Below, in pieces: positions 8,446 to 16,683 of a stretch of DNA of 53,715 nucleotides. The position numbers were made by a program, and so were the translations under genes. The notes beneath the pieces were generated by a model. That model was not told where the DNA came from. It searched no databases and saw only the letters and a list, made by a program, of their open reading frames with translations. The DNA comes from Chloroflexota bacterium (GTDB lineage Bacteria; Chloroflexota; Anaerolineae; UBA4142), in contig VGOB01000004.1 of NCBI GenBank assembly GCA_016865935.1, positions 1 to 53,715 on the forward strand. The letters are read 5' to 3'. Position 1 is the stretch's first letter. Each line of letters starts with the position of its first letter.

Positions 8446-10056
8446 ATGACTTCCTTGTATCTCAGGCGACAAACGCCAGAGCAACGGACAGAGTTGATTC
8501 GTAATTTGCATCAATCTCAGAACAACGTTTGCTTTATCTGTGAAGAACCAATTGACTTGGCAATTCACAAGGATGCTCTTGATATCGATCATATCATCCC
8601 TATCTCTGTGTCGGGTAAGGATGATCCATCGAATTTTGCTCTGACTCATGCAAGCTGTAATCGCGCCAAACAGGCGTCGAACCTTGAAGTTGCAAGAACT
8701 TTGTGTCGGCTCGATAAGATCCGGAGTAGTCTGGCAAGCGAGAATCGTGGCCCAAACCTGGCAGACATTCTTGCTATTCACGGCGGCGCAAAGCACAACC
8801 TCAATTTTTCAAGACAGGGTGACAGGATTCGGTTTGCCTGCCCCGAACTTGGATCTAATCAAATAACCGACCTCCCAATCTATACCGATGAATTGAGTGG
8901 TTTTGGGTATTTCTTCACCAAATTGCCAATAGCATATCTTCATCATGACGACAAGATTAACCCGCGTGCCATCGGGCAGAACATTTCCAAATTGATTCAG
9001 GAGTTTTATCTCAAGAGACCTCAGTTGCATCCGTCTCTTGGCTGGATTCATACAGCAGATGGGGAGCCCTCAACGGTACGGATTTTTGATGGACAGCACA
9101 AAGCGGCAGCACAAATCTTACTGGGAGTTAGGAGTCTCCCTGTCCGTGTGTTCATCAATCCGGACATTGATATATTGCTGAAGACAAACTTCAACGCAGG
9201 TACGAGTCTCCGCCAAGTTGCCTTTGATAAATCTGTTCAGCGGCATCTGGGCAACACAGTTTACGTCCAGCGAGTTGAGCGATACCAAGCCGAGCACAAT
9301 CTAGCTGAAGACCACTTTGGTTTTTCAGAAAGTGATTTGGTTAAGTATTTCAGGGGGGAATCGCGGGAAGTAAAAAAATATATTCTCGACGCAGTCAGGG
9401 ATACGATTACCTACCATCCGGATAACAAACTCAAAGAATATGTGGACTTGGGTGGGAGAAATACAGAACGTCCTCTCTCGTACAGTACGATTGAGAAGAC
9501 GTTCTACTCCTTCTTCATTTATCAAGACGTTCTTGACACGCCTCTGGATTTTCGCTTGGACGAGGAGGAGAACCCGAGAGAGCATGAAAAAGAACAAATT
9601 CTGCAACTGATGAACATTATTGCCGAAGAAATCTTCGTTGGCAGATTTGATCCTGATATAGGAACACTCAGAATTGAGAATCGCATCCAAAAGGGTGAGG
9701 TCTTGCCACTCGAGCATATTCGAGCATTTCGGATGAGCAAGGAGGAAGTGGTTTATAATTGGCTCAAATATGTTGAACAAATAATCAAGAACTACTTCAT
9801 CATGCAAGGCAGGCCCATTCAAGAGGAAAAACTATTCCATTACAAATTTCCCCAACCACTGTGGGATAGAATACGAGTCTTCATACGAAATTTGTCCAAT
9901 CTACCCATTTGGGTTAATAACGAGCTTTCCCAAACGGTGTTTGGCGGCAAGCAGAATTACGCGTTCTGGCAAGCTATTTTTGAGACCGGGAAATCTCCGC
10001 AAGGCGTAAGAGTCCTAGCCGAGCCGTTGGATTTGATGAAGATGATTCAAGAGTGA
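8446..10056 (+). CDS. HNH endonuclease with DGQHR-like (ParB/Srx-type) domain
   Basis: Protein of 536 aa, not assignable to a named enzyme. Residues about 28-80 form an HNH nuclease with two zinc-binding pairs: CFIC, then LDIDHIIPIS and THASCNRAK. Around residue 210 there is VRIFDGQHKAAAQILLG, resembling the DGQHR motif of DndB/ParB-fold proteins that sense or act on DNA. The C-terminal half is unassigned. Base composition and codon use are clearly more A+T-rich than neighbouring genes, suggesting recent transfer. It has a strong ribosome binding site (AGGAGGAG) and follows the methyltransferase by 64 nt. The pair looks like a restriction-modification or related defence module inserted between two importer ATPase genes. 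Confidence 0.8.
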   Translation: MTSLYLRRQTPEQRTELIRNLHQSQNNVCFICEEPIDLAIHKDALDIDHIIPISVSGKDDPSNFALTHASCNRAKQASNLEVARTLCRLDKIRSSLASENRGPNLADILAIHGGAKHNLNFSRQGDRIRFACPELGSNQITDLPIYTDELSGFGYFFTKLPIAYLHHDDKINPRAIGQNISKLIQEFYLKRPQLHPSLGWIHTADGEPSTVRIFDGQHKAAAQILLGVRSLPVRVFINPDIDILLKTNFNAGTSLRQVAFDKSVQRHLGNTVYVQRVERYQAEHNLAEDHFGFSESDLVKYFRGESREVKKYILDAVRDTITYHPDNKLKEYVDLGGRNTERPLSYSTIEKTFYSFFIYQDVLDTPLDFRLDEEENPREHEKEQILQLMNIIAEEIFVGRFDPDIGTLRIENRIQKGEVLPLEHIRAFRMSKEEVVYNWLKYVEQIIKNYFIMQGRPIQEEKLFHYKFPQPLWDRIRVFIRNLSNLPIWVNNELSQTVFGGKQNYAFWQAIFETGKSPQGVRVLAEPLDLMKMIQE

Positions 10057-10079
10057 AACTTCACCCAAGGTAACATACC

Positions 10080-11105
10080 GTGAACCAATCCGACAACCAA
10101 ATCCTTCTCGACGTCAAAAACCTCCGCAAATTTTTTCCGATTCGCCGCGGCGTTCTGCAAAAAGTCGTCGCGCAAGTGCGCGCGGTGGACGATGTGACGT
10201 TCTACATCAACCAGGGCGAAACGCTGTCGCTCGTCGGCGAGTCCGGCTGTGGCAAGACGACGACCGCGCGCTGCATCTTGCGCGCGTACGATCCGACCGC
10301 CGGGCAAGTTTTCTTCCGCGCGGAAGACGGCAATGTGATGGATGTCGCCGGACTGACGGGGAACCAACTGCAACCGTTGCGCCGGCAGATGCAGATGATT
10401 TTCCAAGACCCGTTCTCGTCACTCAACCCGCGGATGACCTTGCTCGACATCGTCGGCGAGCCGCTGCTTGTTCACGGCGAGAAAGACGCGCACAAGCGCA
10501 CCGAACGCGTCGCGGAAATGTTGCGGCTTGTCGGCTTGCGTCCGGAATATATGCGCCGCTACCCGCACGCGTTCAGCGGCGGACAACGCCAACGCATCGG
10601 CATCGCGCGCGCGCTCGCGCTCAACCCGCGCCTCGTCGTCGCCGACGAGCCGGTCTCCGCGCTCGACGTATCGGTGCAGGCGCAGATTCTCAACTTGATG
10701 CTCGAACTGCAAGAGAAACTGGGTCTCACCTACCTTTTCGTCGCGCATGATCTCAGCGTCGTCAAGCACATCAGCGAACGCGTCGCGGTGATGTACGTCG
10801 GGCGCATCGTCGAGATGGCGCCGACAAAAGAACTGTTCTACCAACCGCGCCATCCGTACACCGAAGCGTTGATGTCGGCAGTCCCGAAACCGGATCCGCG
10901 CCTCCGCTCCGAGCGCATCGTCCTGCAAGGCGAAGTCGCCGATCCGGCGAATCCGCCGCCGGGGTGCTATTTCAATCCGCGCTGTCAGTATGCAACGGAC
11001 ATTTGTCGCGAGAAAACGCCGGTGCAAGAAGAAATTACGCCGCGCCATTTCGTCAGTTGTCATCGCGCCAAAGAAATTACGTTGCGCGGGGTGGTTCGGA
11101 AATAA
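10080..11105 (+). CDS. ABC importer ATPase (DppF/OppF type)
   Basis: Second ATPase of the importer, 341 aa, with a GTG start. It has Walker [10 protein letters not shown]-loop [15 protein letters not shown], signature [15 protein letters not shown], Walker [13 protein letters not shown] and switch [14 protein letters not shown]. The C-terminal oligopeptide-transport domain has [15 protein letters not shown]. It pairs with the ATPase at 5921-6937, from which it is now separated by 3.1 kb of inserted methyltransferase and nuclease genes. The same orientation and intact motifs imply that it is still expressed, perhaps from a local promoter. Confidence 0.94.
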   Translation: MNQSDNQILLDVKNLRKFFPIRRGVLQKVVAQVRAVDDVTFYINQGETLSLVGESGCGKTTTARCILRAYDPTAGQVFFRAEDGNVMDVAGLTGNQLQPLRRQMQMIFQDPFSSLNPRMTLLDIVGEPLLVHGEKDAHKRTERVAEMLRLVGLRPEYMRRYPHAFSGGQRQRIGIARALALNPRLVVADEPVSALDVSVQAQILNLMLELQEKLGLTYLFVAHDLSVVKHISERVAVMYVGRIVEMAPTKELFYQPRHPYTEALMSAVPKPDPRLRSERIVLQGEVADPANPPPGCYFNPRCQYATDICREKTPVQEEITPRHFVSCHRAKEITLRGVVRK

Positions 11106-11120
11106 ACGTGTGGGTGTAGG

Positions 11121-11480
11121 GTGGAATCATTCTCGAAGGCAATATTTTGGACGCGTCTCGATTCATTGATTCAATCCGCCCGGGTGGTCGTGGATCGCCC
11201 CAAAGGTTCGTCGCATCCACGATATCCGACGATGGTTTATCCTTTGGACTATGGATACCTGGCGGGAACATCGGCAGGCGATGGGGATGGAATTGATGTA
11301 TGGCGCGGTTCCTTGGCGGAATCACAGTTGGATGCAATTGTCTGCACGGTTGATCTGGTCAAGCGCGACGTAGAGATTAAATTACTGCTGGGTTGTACTG
11401 CCGAGGAACAGTCTGTCATTTGCGATTTTCATAACGACAGCGAATCTATGGCGGCGATCCTAGTCCAGCGCCGAGATTGA
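11121..11480 (+). CDS. Short inorganic pyrophosphatase-like protein
   Basis: Protein of 119 aa from a GTG start 15 nt after the ATPase gene. The segment RPKGSSHPRYP followed by YPLDYGYLAGT and DGDGIDVW closely follows the soluble inorganic pyrophosphatase layout. That layout is the substrate-binding Lys, the YGY(I/L)PGT strand, and the metal-binding D-x-D-x-x-D-V site. The usual Pro or Glu within that site is replaced by Gly, and the protein is about 50 residues shorter than typical family-I enzymes. It may be a divergent hydrolase of diphosphate or nucleotide substrates rather than a housekeeping enzyme. Confidence 0.7.
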   Translation: MESFSKAIFWTRLDSLIQSARVVVDRPKGSSHPRYPTMVYPLDYGYLAGTSAGDGDGIDVWRGSLAESQLDAIVCTVDLVKRDVEIKLLLGCTAEEQSVICDFHNDSESMAAILVQRRD

Positions 11481-11508
11481 AATCTGTCAGGGAAGCGATT
11501 TCAAAAAC

Positions 11509-12900
11509 ATGACGTTTCTCGCGCTCGACCTGGGCACGTCGTTCATCAAAGGCGCGGTGCTGGACGCGGACGCGCTGACGATTCAACACATTCAGCGCGT
11601 TCCATTTCCCGATCCGATTCCAAATCAGCCCGCACTCTTTTGCGAAATTGATCCTTACCAAATCATCGCGGCGACGCGCGATGTGATCGCGCGCCTTGCG
11701 CCGCACGCGCCCGATTGCGAAGGCATCGTGATGTGCGGACAGATGCAAGGTCTCGTGCTGACCGATGATCGCGCGACGCCGCGCTCGAATTATATTTCGT
11801 GGCGCGATCAGCGCGCACTGATGCCGTATCCTTCCGGCACAGGCACGTACTTTGATGCGATGATGTCGCGCGTCAGCGCGGAGGAACGCCGCGCGACCGG
11901 GAGCGAGTGGCGGCCCAGTTTGCCGATCAGCGCGCTGTTCTGGCTCGCGGAACGTGGCGAACTGCCGCGCGACGCGATTCCATCGTCGCTCACCGATTGC
12001 GTGATCGCGCATTTATGCGCGACGACGCCGACGATTCATCCGACGAACGCGTCGGTGCATGGCGTGCTCGATCTCGCGCGCGGCGATTGGCAGCGCGACG
12101 TGATCGCGCGGTTGGGGCTTGCGTCGTTGCGATTTCCGGAGGTACAGCGCACGGGCGCGCTTGTCGGCTCGCTCACGCTTGACGGCAAACGCGTACCGTG
12201 CTATTCGCCGGTCGGCGATCAGCAGTGCGCGTTGACCGGCGCGTGCCTGCGCGAACGCGAACTCTCGATCAACATTTCGACCGGGTCGCAGGTGGCGTTG
12301 CTCGTCCCGCGGTTGCAATTCGGCGATTATCAGACGCGCCCGTTTTTCGATGGCAATTATTTGAACATCATCACGCATATTCCCGCCGGGCGCGCGCTTG
12401 CCGCGCTGGCCAAACTGCTCACCGAAATTCCACGCGCGCGCGGAATTGAACTGGACGCGTGGGAGTATATCGCGCGGGAGGTGGCGCAAGTTCGCGCGAC
12501 CGATTTGCGCGTCAATCTGGCATTCTTTGCGAGCGCGGTCGGGGATCGCGGCGCGATTGAAAATATCCATGAAGACAACTTGACTGTCGGCAATCTGTTT
12601 CGCGCCGCGTTCGAAAATATGGCGGAGAATTATTTCGCCTGCGCGCAGGGACTTGCGCCGGAGCGCGCGTGGGAGCGCATCGTTTTCTCCGGTGGACTCG
12701 CGCAAAAAATTGATTTGCTGCGCGAAATCATCGCAGAGAAATTCGACGCGCCGTACCGCGTTTGTCCGGCGAGTGAGGACACGCTGTTCGGATTGTTGTT
12801 GCTCGCGCGCGTTTACAGCGGACGCGCGGCGACAGTCGCGCAGGCGATTGAGGAATCAGATGGATCCGCAAATAACGCGAATCGTCGCGAACCGTTTTGA
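11509..12900 (+). CDS. FGGY-family carbohydrate kinase (xylulokinase-like)
   Basis: ATP-dependent sugar kinase of 463 aa. The N-terminal phosphate loop FLALDLGTSFIKGAVLD, the middle segment NISTGSQVALLV and the C-terminal VFSGGLAQKIDLLREIIAEK match the two FGGY actin-like lobes. The exact sugar is not evident; xylulose, a deoxysugar or a ketose are all possible. The last residues (about GSANNANRREPF) are encoded by the left arm of an inverted repeat at 12864-12931, so the native C-terminus has been altered. It heads the sugar-acid catabolic locus and converges with the lyase gene on the other strand. Confidence 0.88.
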   Translation: MTFLALDLGTSFIKGAVLDADALTIQHIQRVPFPDPIPNQPALFCEIDPYQIIAATRDVIARLAPHAPDCEGIVMCGQMQGLVLTDDRATPRSNYISWRDQRALMPYPSGTGTYFDAMMSRVSAEERRATGSEWRPSLPISALFWLAERGELPRDAIPSSLTDCVIAHLCATTPTIHPTNASVHGVLDLARGDWQRDVIARLGLASLRFPEVQRTGALVGSLTLDGKRVPCYSPVGDQQCALTGACLRERELSINISTGSQVALLVPRLQFGDYQTRPFFDGNYLNIITHIPAGRALAALAKLLTEIPRARGIELDAWEYIAREVAQVRATDLRVNLAFFASAVGDRGAIENIHEDNLTVGNLFRAAFENMAENYFACAQGLAPERAWERIVFSGGLAQKIDLLREIIAEKFDAPYRVCPASEDTLFGLLLLARVYSGRAATVAQAIEESDGSANNANRREPF

Positions 12901-12931
12901 TTCATTCGCGCGATTCGCGTTATTCGCGGAT
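12864..12931. repeat. Inverted repeat overlapping a gene 3' end
   Basis: The 21-nt arm at 12864-12884, starting ATCCGCAAATAACGCG, pairs with 12911-12931 with a single mismatch. The element encodes the C-terminal tail of the kinase and fills the gap between two convergent genes. It could work as a bidirectional stem-loop terminator, although no U-tract is evident. Confidence 0.8.
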
Positions 12932-12936
12932 AAAAA

Positions 12937-13827
12937 TTATTCAGGCAATACACCAGCGGCTTGCAGCTCGCGCTGAATTGCCGCGATCGCGTTTTCGTCG
13001 AGCGGATCGAATGGCGCACCGGTCGTTGCGCCGCAAATTCCGAGTTGACTCACTGCCATTTTGAGACAGGGCAGCCACTGTCCGTGCGTGTGGATTTTCC
13101 AGAGCATCATCAAACGTTCTTGCAACGCCCACGCGCGCGTCCAATCGCTATTGCGCGCCGCCGCGTAGAGATCGCAGCATAGTTTGGGCGCGACATTCGC
13201 GAGACCCAGGACGGCGCCGTCCGCGCCGCGCGCGAGACTCAGCGCGGCGACGCCTTCCGCGCCTTGATAGACGCCAAAATCGGCGCGCGTTTTTTTGATC
13301 GCGAGCAGGCGTTGAAAGCGGGTCATATCGCCCCAACTGTCTTTGACCGCGATGATTTCGGGAACGCGCGCGAGTTGCGCGACCGTGTCCGGCTCGATGA
13401 TCGTCTTTGCCATTTGCGGAATGTTGTAGACCATCGTCGGCACACGTTGCGAGCGCGCGACGGCGGACGCGTACGCGGCGATTTCGGCTTGCGTCTGCGA
13501 AAAATAAAACGGCGCGGTGATGACGATGGCATCGCCGCCACGTTGCGCGAGTCGCCGCGCGAGATCAATCGTCTGGCGTGTGCCGACGCCGAACGCGCCG
13601 ACGAGCACCGGCACGCGTCCTTTCGCTTGCGCGCTGACCGCGCTGACCACGCGCTCTTTGATCGAATCGGGCAGCGCGGGACCTTCGCCGGAAGAACCGA
13701 GAATAAAAATACCGGAGACGCCACCCGCGATGACGTGCTCGATCAGTTTTTCCAATCCGGGTTCGTCAAGCGATTCGTCCGGCGTGAGCGGCGTAATCAG
13801 CGGAACGATAATTCCATCGAGTTTCAT
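12937..13827 (-). CDS. DapA/NanA-family aldolase or dehydratase
   Basis: Class I (Schiff-base) TIM-barrel lyase of 296 aa in the dihydrodipicolinate synthase superfamily. It shows ILGSSGEGPAL near residue 45, TMVYNIPQMAK with the conserved Tyr around residue 133, and EIIAVKDSWGDM with the Schiff-base Lys near residue 160. The catabolic context favours a 2-keto-3-deoxy-sugar-acid aldolase or a 5-dehydro-4-deoxyglucarate dehydratase over lysine biosynthesis. The ribosome binding site CAGGAG precedes the ATG at 13827. It is divergent from the SDR gene at 14054 and convergent with the kinase. Confidence 0.88.
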   Translation of the reverse strand: MKLDGIIVPLITPLTPDESLDEPGLEKLIEHVIAGGVSGIFILGSSGEGPALPDSIKERVVSAVSAQAKGRVPVLVGAFGVGTRQTIDLARRLAQRGGDAIVITAPFYFSQTQAEIAAYASAVARSQRVPTMVYNIPQMAKTIIEPDTVAQLARVPEIIAVKDSWGDMTRFQRLLAIKKTRADFGVYQGAEGVAALSLARGADGAVLGLANVAPKLCCDLYAAARNSDWTRAWALQERLMMLWKIHTHGQWLPCLKMAVSQLGICGATTGAPFDPLDENAIAAIQRELQAAGVLPE

Positions 13828-13848
13828 AGAAGCTCCTGTGAAGATGCG

Positions 13849-13880
13849 ACGGACGACCGACGACCGATGACCGTCGCGAG
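13849..13880. repeat. GACCG-rich short repeat
   Basis: Tract of GACGGACGACCGACGACCG type related to the palindromic elements at 923-995 and 43487-43518. It lies in the 226-nt divergent intergenic region between the lyase and the SDR. Promoters for both genes must lie in this region, but no convincing pair of boxes was seen. Confidence 0.5.
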
Positions 13881-13955
13881 AAATTGCGAGTGCAAGTATA
13901 TCGTCTTTTGTGATTTCGCCAAATCGAGCAAGAGAGTTTTTCCAAAGTCGCGTTG

Positions 13956-14040
13956 TGTCATTGCGAGGAGCGTTTTTTTTTGCGACGAAGCAATCCCCGA
14001 CTCGCGGGTTGGAGATTGCTTCGCTCCGCTCGCAATGACA
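13956..14040. repeat. Palindromic TGTCATTGCGAG element
   Basis: TGTCATTGCGAG (13956-13967) pairs with CTCGCAATGACA (14029-14040). An inner pair, GAAGCAATCCCC and GGAGATTGCTTC, is shared with copies at 18710-18797 and 47462-47549. The element ends 13 nt before the SDR start codon. Confidence 0.85.
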
Positions 14041-14053
14041 AAATGAGGCACGC

Positions 14054-14866
14054 GTGACAGCACCAACGATTCATGAATTGTTCGACTTGACCGGACGCGT
14101 CGCACTCGTCACCGGCGGCGCGCGCAATCTGGGTTTCGATATCGCGACCGCGCTCGCGGAAGCCGGTGCCGATGTCGCGATCACGAGCCGCCAGATCGAA
14201 GACGCGCGCGTGACGGCGCGCCGGATCACGGCGGATACCGCGCGCAAGGTCGTCGGCTTGGCGTGCGATGTGCGCTTCGAGGACCAAGTCGCGCAAATGG
14301 TTGACGCAGTGCTCGCCGAGTTTGGCAAGATTGATATTTTGGTCAACAACGCGGGGAACGTCGTGAGCACACCGGAGAACAAACCGCTGGAACAGCGTCC
14401 AATCGAAGAATGGGAATTCACAGTAGACGTGAATATGAAAGGCGTGTTCCTGTGCTCCAAGCACGTCGTCGCCAAAGCGATGAAACCCGCGCGACGCGGC
14501 GCGATCATCAACCTGGGATCGGTCGCGGGAATGGTCGGCAAGGATCATCGCGTTTACGCCGGCACGCCGATGGGCGGCGTGACGATTGATTACGCGGCGT
14601 CGAAAGGCGGCGTGATCGCGATGACGCGCGAGATGGCGTGCGCGCTCGCGCAATACAACATTCGCGTCAATTGCATCAGCCCCGGCGGATTCTGGCGCGG
14701 GCACAGCGAAACATTCACGCGGCAGTACAGCGCGCTCGTGCCGATGGGACGAATGGGGCAAGACGGGAAAGAGATCAAAGGCGCGGCAGTCTTTCTCGCA
14801 TCTGAAGCAGCGTCGTACATCACCGGGATCAATTTGCCGGTGGATGGAGGAATGACCGCGTGGTAA
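14054..14866 (+). CDS. Short-chain dehydrogenase/reductase
   Basis: NAD(P)-dependent oxidoreductase of 270 aa. It has the classical SDR glycine motif VALVTGGARNLGFDIA, the stabilising DILVNNAGNV, an active-site Ser region (INLGSVAGMV) and the catalytic DYAASKGG (YxxxK). The C-terminal TGINLPVDGGMTAW is typical of gluconate or deoxysugar-acid dehydrogenases. A GTG start follows ATGAGGC. It overlaps the next gene and is probably co-transcribed with the Gfo/Idh and aldolase genes. A likely role is oxidation or reduction of a keto-deoxy sugar acid. Confidence 0.9.
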   Translation: MTAPTIHELFDLTGRVALVTGGARNLGFDIATALAEAGADVAITSRQIEDARVTARRITADTARKVVGLACDVRFEDQVAQMVDAVLAEFGKIDILVNNAGNVVSTPENKPLEQRPIEEWEFTVDVNMKGVFLCSKHVVAKAMKPARRGAIINLGSVAGMVGKDHRVYAGTPMGGVTIDYAASKGGVIAMTREMACALAQYNIRVNCISPGGFWRGHSETFTRQYSALVPMGRMGQDGKEIKGAAVFLASEAASYITGINLPVDGGMTAW

Positions 14867-15855
14867 ACATTCGAGACCTTCCAGGTTTTGAAAACTTGGA
14901 AGGTCTGAGCGTACTCATCGTCGGCTGCGGTAGCATCGGCAAGCGGCACGCGCGCGTGCTGACGCGCCTGGGTGTCGCGGATCTGCGCGCATGCGATCCG
15001 TTGCCCGCGCAACGGGACGCGATGCAAGCGCAAACTCCGGCGGTCAAGTTGCACGATTCGTTCGATGCCGCGCTGCGCGACGCGCCGGACGCGGTGTGGC
15101 TTTGCACGCCGCCGGAAATGCACGTGCCGATGGCGATGCAGGCAATCCGATCTGGCGCGCACGTCTTTGCCGAAAAACCGTTATCGGACACGCTTGATGG
15201 AATTGACGAACTCAGCGCGCTTGCCAACGCGCAAAGCAAAAAGGTGATGGTCGGCTTATGCTTTCGCTATCACGATGGTTTGCGCCGCGCGAAAAAATAT
15301 CTCGATGCCGGACAGATCGGACGATTGGTGTCGGTGCGCGCGTCGATGGGCGAGCACTTGCCGGACGTGCGCCCCGATTATCGCAATCTGTTTTCCGCGC
15401 AAAGCGGCGGCGCATTCGATCTGATGCACGACATTGACTTGGCAATTTGGTACGCCGGGCAATCGGTGCGCGCGCTCCACGCGTTCAGCGGATCATACAG
15501 CGACATCGGAATCGCTGCGCCGGACGTCGCTGAAATTTTGATTGATTTTTCGGATCGTTGCGTCGCGAGCGTGCATCTCGATTTCTTCCAGCGCCCACGC
15601 CGCCGGCAGATCGAGTTGATCGGGACTGCTGGTGTCATCATCGTCGAGTTCGCGCGGTGGGATCGTTGCACGGTGTCCACGTACCGAGGCGCGTGGCAGA
15701 TCGAAGAAATGACAACGGATCGCGACGATATGTTCACCGCGGAAGATCGCGAATTTCTGCACGCCGTCGCCGAAAACCAGCCAATTACATGCACGATCGC
15801 CGAGGCGCGCAAATCGCTGGAGGTGGTTGTGGCGGCACAAGGTGAGAAGCAATGA
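14860..15855 (+). CDS. Gfo/Idh/MocA-family oxidoreductase
   Basis: NAD(P)-dependent sugar or inositol dehydrogenase of 331 aa. The Rossmann motif is VLIVGCGSIGKRHARVL, and AHVFAEKPLSDTL carries the family EKP motif. The C-terminal part contains the substrate-side sheet with GGAFDLMHDIDLAIW. Family members normally start right before the Rossmann strand. Here about 15 extra N-terminal residues (RDLPGFENLEGL) are encoded by an almost perfect palindrome at 14874-14906. The GTG start lies inside the end of the SDR gene. Confidence 0.9.
   Translation: MVNIRDLPGFENLEGLSVLIVGCGSIGKRHARVLTRLGVADLRACDPLPAQRDAMQAQTPAVKLHDSFDAALRDAPDAVWLCTPPEMHVPMAMQAIRSGAHVFAEKPLSDTLDGIDELSALANAQSKKVMVGLCFRYHDGLRRAKKYLDAGQIGRLVSVRASMGEHLPDVRPDYRNLFSAQSGGAFDLMHDIDLAIWYAGQSVRALHAFSGSYSDIGIAAPDVAEILIDFSDRCVASVHLDFFQRPRRRQIELIGTAGVIIVEFARWDRCTVSTYRGAWQIEEMTTDRDDMFTAEDREFLHAVAENQPITCTIAEARKSLEVVVAAQGEKQ
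14874..14906. repeat. Near-perfect palindrome inside a coding region
   Basis: Arm AGACCTTCCAGGTTTT (14874-14889) faces AAAACTTGGAAGGTCT (14891-14906) around a single central base. There is one G/T wobble position. It lies immediately after the start codon region of the Gfo/Idh gene and is translated as RDLPGFENLEGL. A strong hairpin here could reduce translation of this gene relative to the SDR. Confidence 0.9.
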
Positions 15856-16607
15856 AACTCAATCCGACAAAACAAAAATTGCTACGCGGCGAAACCGCGT
15901 TCGGATATTCCGCCAAACTCGGATCGCCGGTCGCGGCAGAGTTGCTGAGTCACTGCGGCGTTGATTTTGTGATGCTGGACGGACAACACGGCTCGTGGGG
16001 ATCGGATTCGATCATCCAAGGACTCGCCGCGATTTGCGCGGGGGCGGCAACGCCATTCGCGCGCGTCCTGTCCAATCAGTTTCATCTGATCGGTCAACTG
16101 CTGGACGCGGGCGCGCTGGGACTCGTCATCCCGATGGTGGACACCGTCGAACAAGCGCGCGCGGCGGCAAGCGCGTGTCGCTATCCGCCCGTCGGCGGAC
16201 GATCTTTCGGCTGGGGACGCGCGTTCGCGTATGGCGAAGATTATCCGGACTGGAGTAACGATCAGCTTTTCGTCACAGTGCAGATCGAAAGCGCGCAAGC
16301 AGTGGAAAACGCGGAAGCAATTCTCGCGGTGCCGGGTGTTGATGGCTGTGTCGTCGGACCGCAAGACCTCGCGCTGTCACTGGGTTTTCATCCGCGCGAG
16401 ATTCCCAAGCGCGATGAGCATCGCCGCGCGTTGGAGCACGTTGTCCAAGCGTGCCGCAACACCGGCAAAATTCCCGGCATTGACGTCGGAGCGCCGGACA
16501 CGGCGACGCAACGCGCCGCGTTGGGGTTCCGCTGTATTTTGATGGGAAGTGACACGCGGTTTATGCTGAACAGCGCGGTGGCAGGGCTGAGGAAAACTCA
16601 AGGATGA
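15852..16607 (+). CDS. HpcH/HpaI-family aldolase
   Basis: Metal-dependent class II aldolase of 251 aa. It resembles 2-keto-3-deoxy-L-rhamnonate or 4-hydroxy-2-oxo-acid aldolases that release pyruvate. Visible motifs are DFVMLDGQHGSW with the catalytic His, LGLVIPMVDTVEQARAA, VTVQIESAQAVENAE with the metal-ligand Glu, and DGCVVGPQDLALSLG with the metal-ligand Asp. The ATG overlaps the previous stop by 4 nt. The stop codon TGA is contributed by a GGATGA repeat that begins at its 3' end. Confidence 0.9.
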   Translation: MKLNPTKQKLLRGETAFGYSAKLGSPVAAELLSHCGVDFVMLDGQHGSWGSDSIIQGLAAICAGAATPFARVLSNQFHLIGQLLDAGALGLVIPMVDTVEQARAAASACRYPPVGGRSFGWGRAFAYGEDYPDWSNDQLFVTVQIESAQAVENAEAILAVPGVDGCVVGPQDLALSLGFHPREIPKRDEHRRALEHVVQACRNTGKIPGIDVGAPDTATQRAALGFRCILMGSDTRFMLNSAVAGLRKTQG

Positions 16608-16683
16608 AGGCAGAAGGATGAAGGTTGAAAAATAACTTTCCTTTTCGCCTTTCATCCTTCATCTCTCATCCTTCATCCTTCAG
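16601..16683. repeat. GGATGAAGGATGA inverted repeat between convergent genes
   Basis: Left arm AAGGATGAAGGCAGAAGGAT begins at 16601. The right arm at 16651-16683 is of TTCATCCTTCATCTCTCATC type. The left arm contains the TGA of the aldolase gene. The right arm contains the reverse-complement TGA and the last codons (LKDEG) of the LDH2-type gene. It is the same family as the arms flanking 5559-5924, but empty. It may serve as a bidirectional terminator-like hairpin. Confidence 0.85.
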
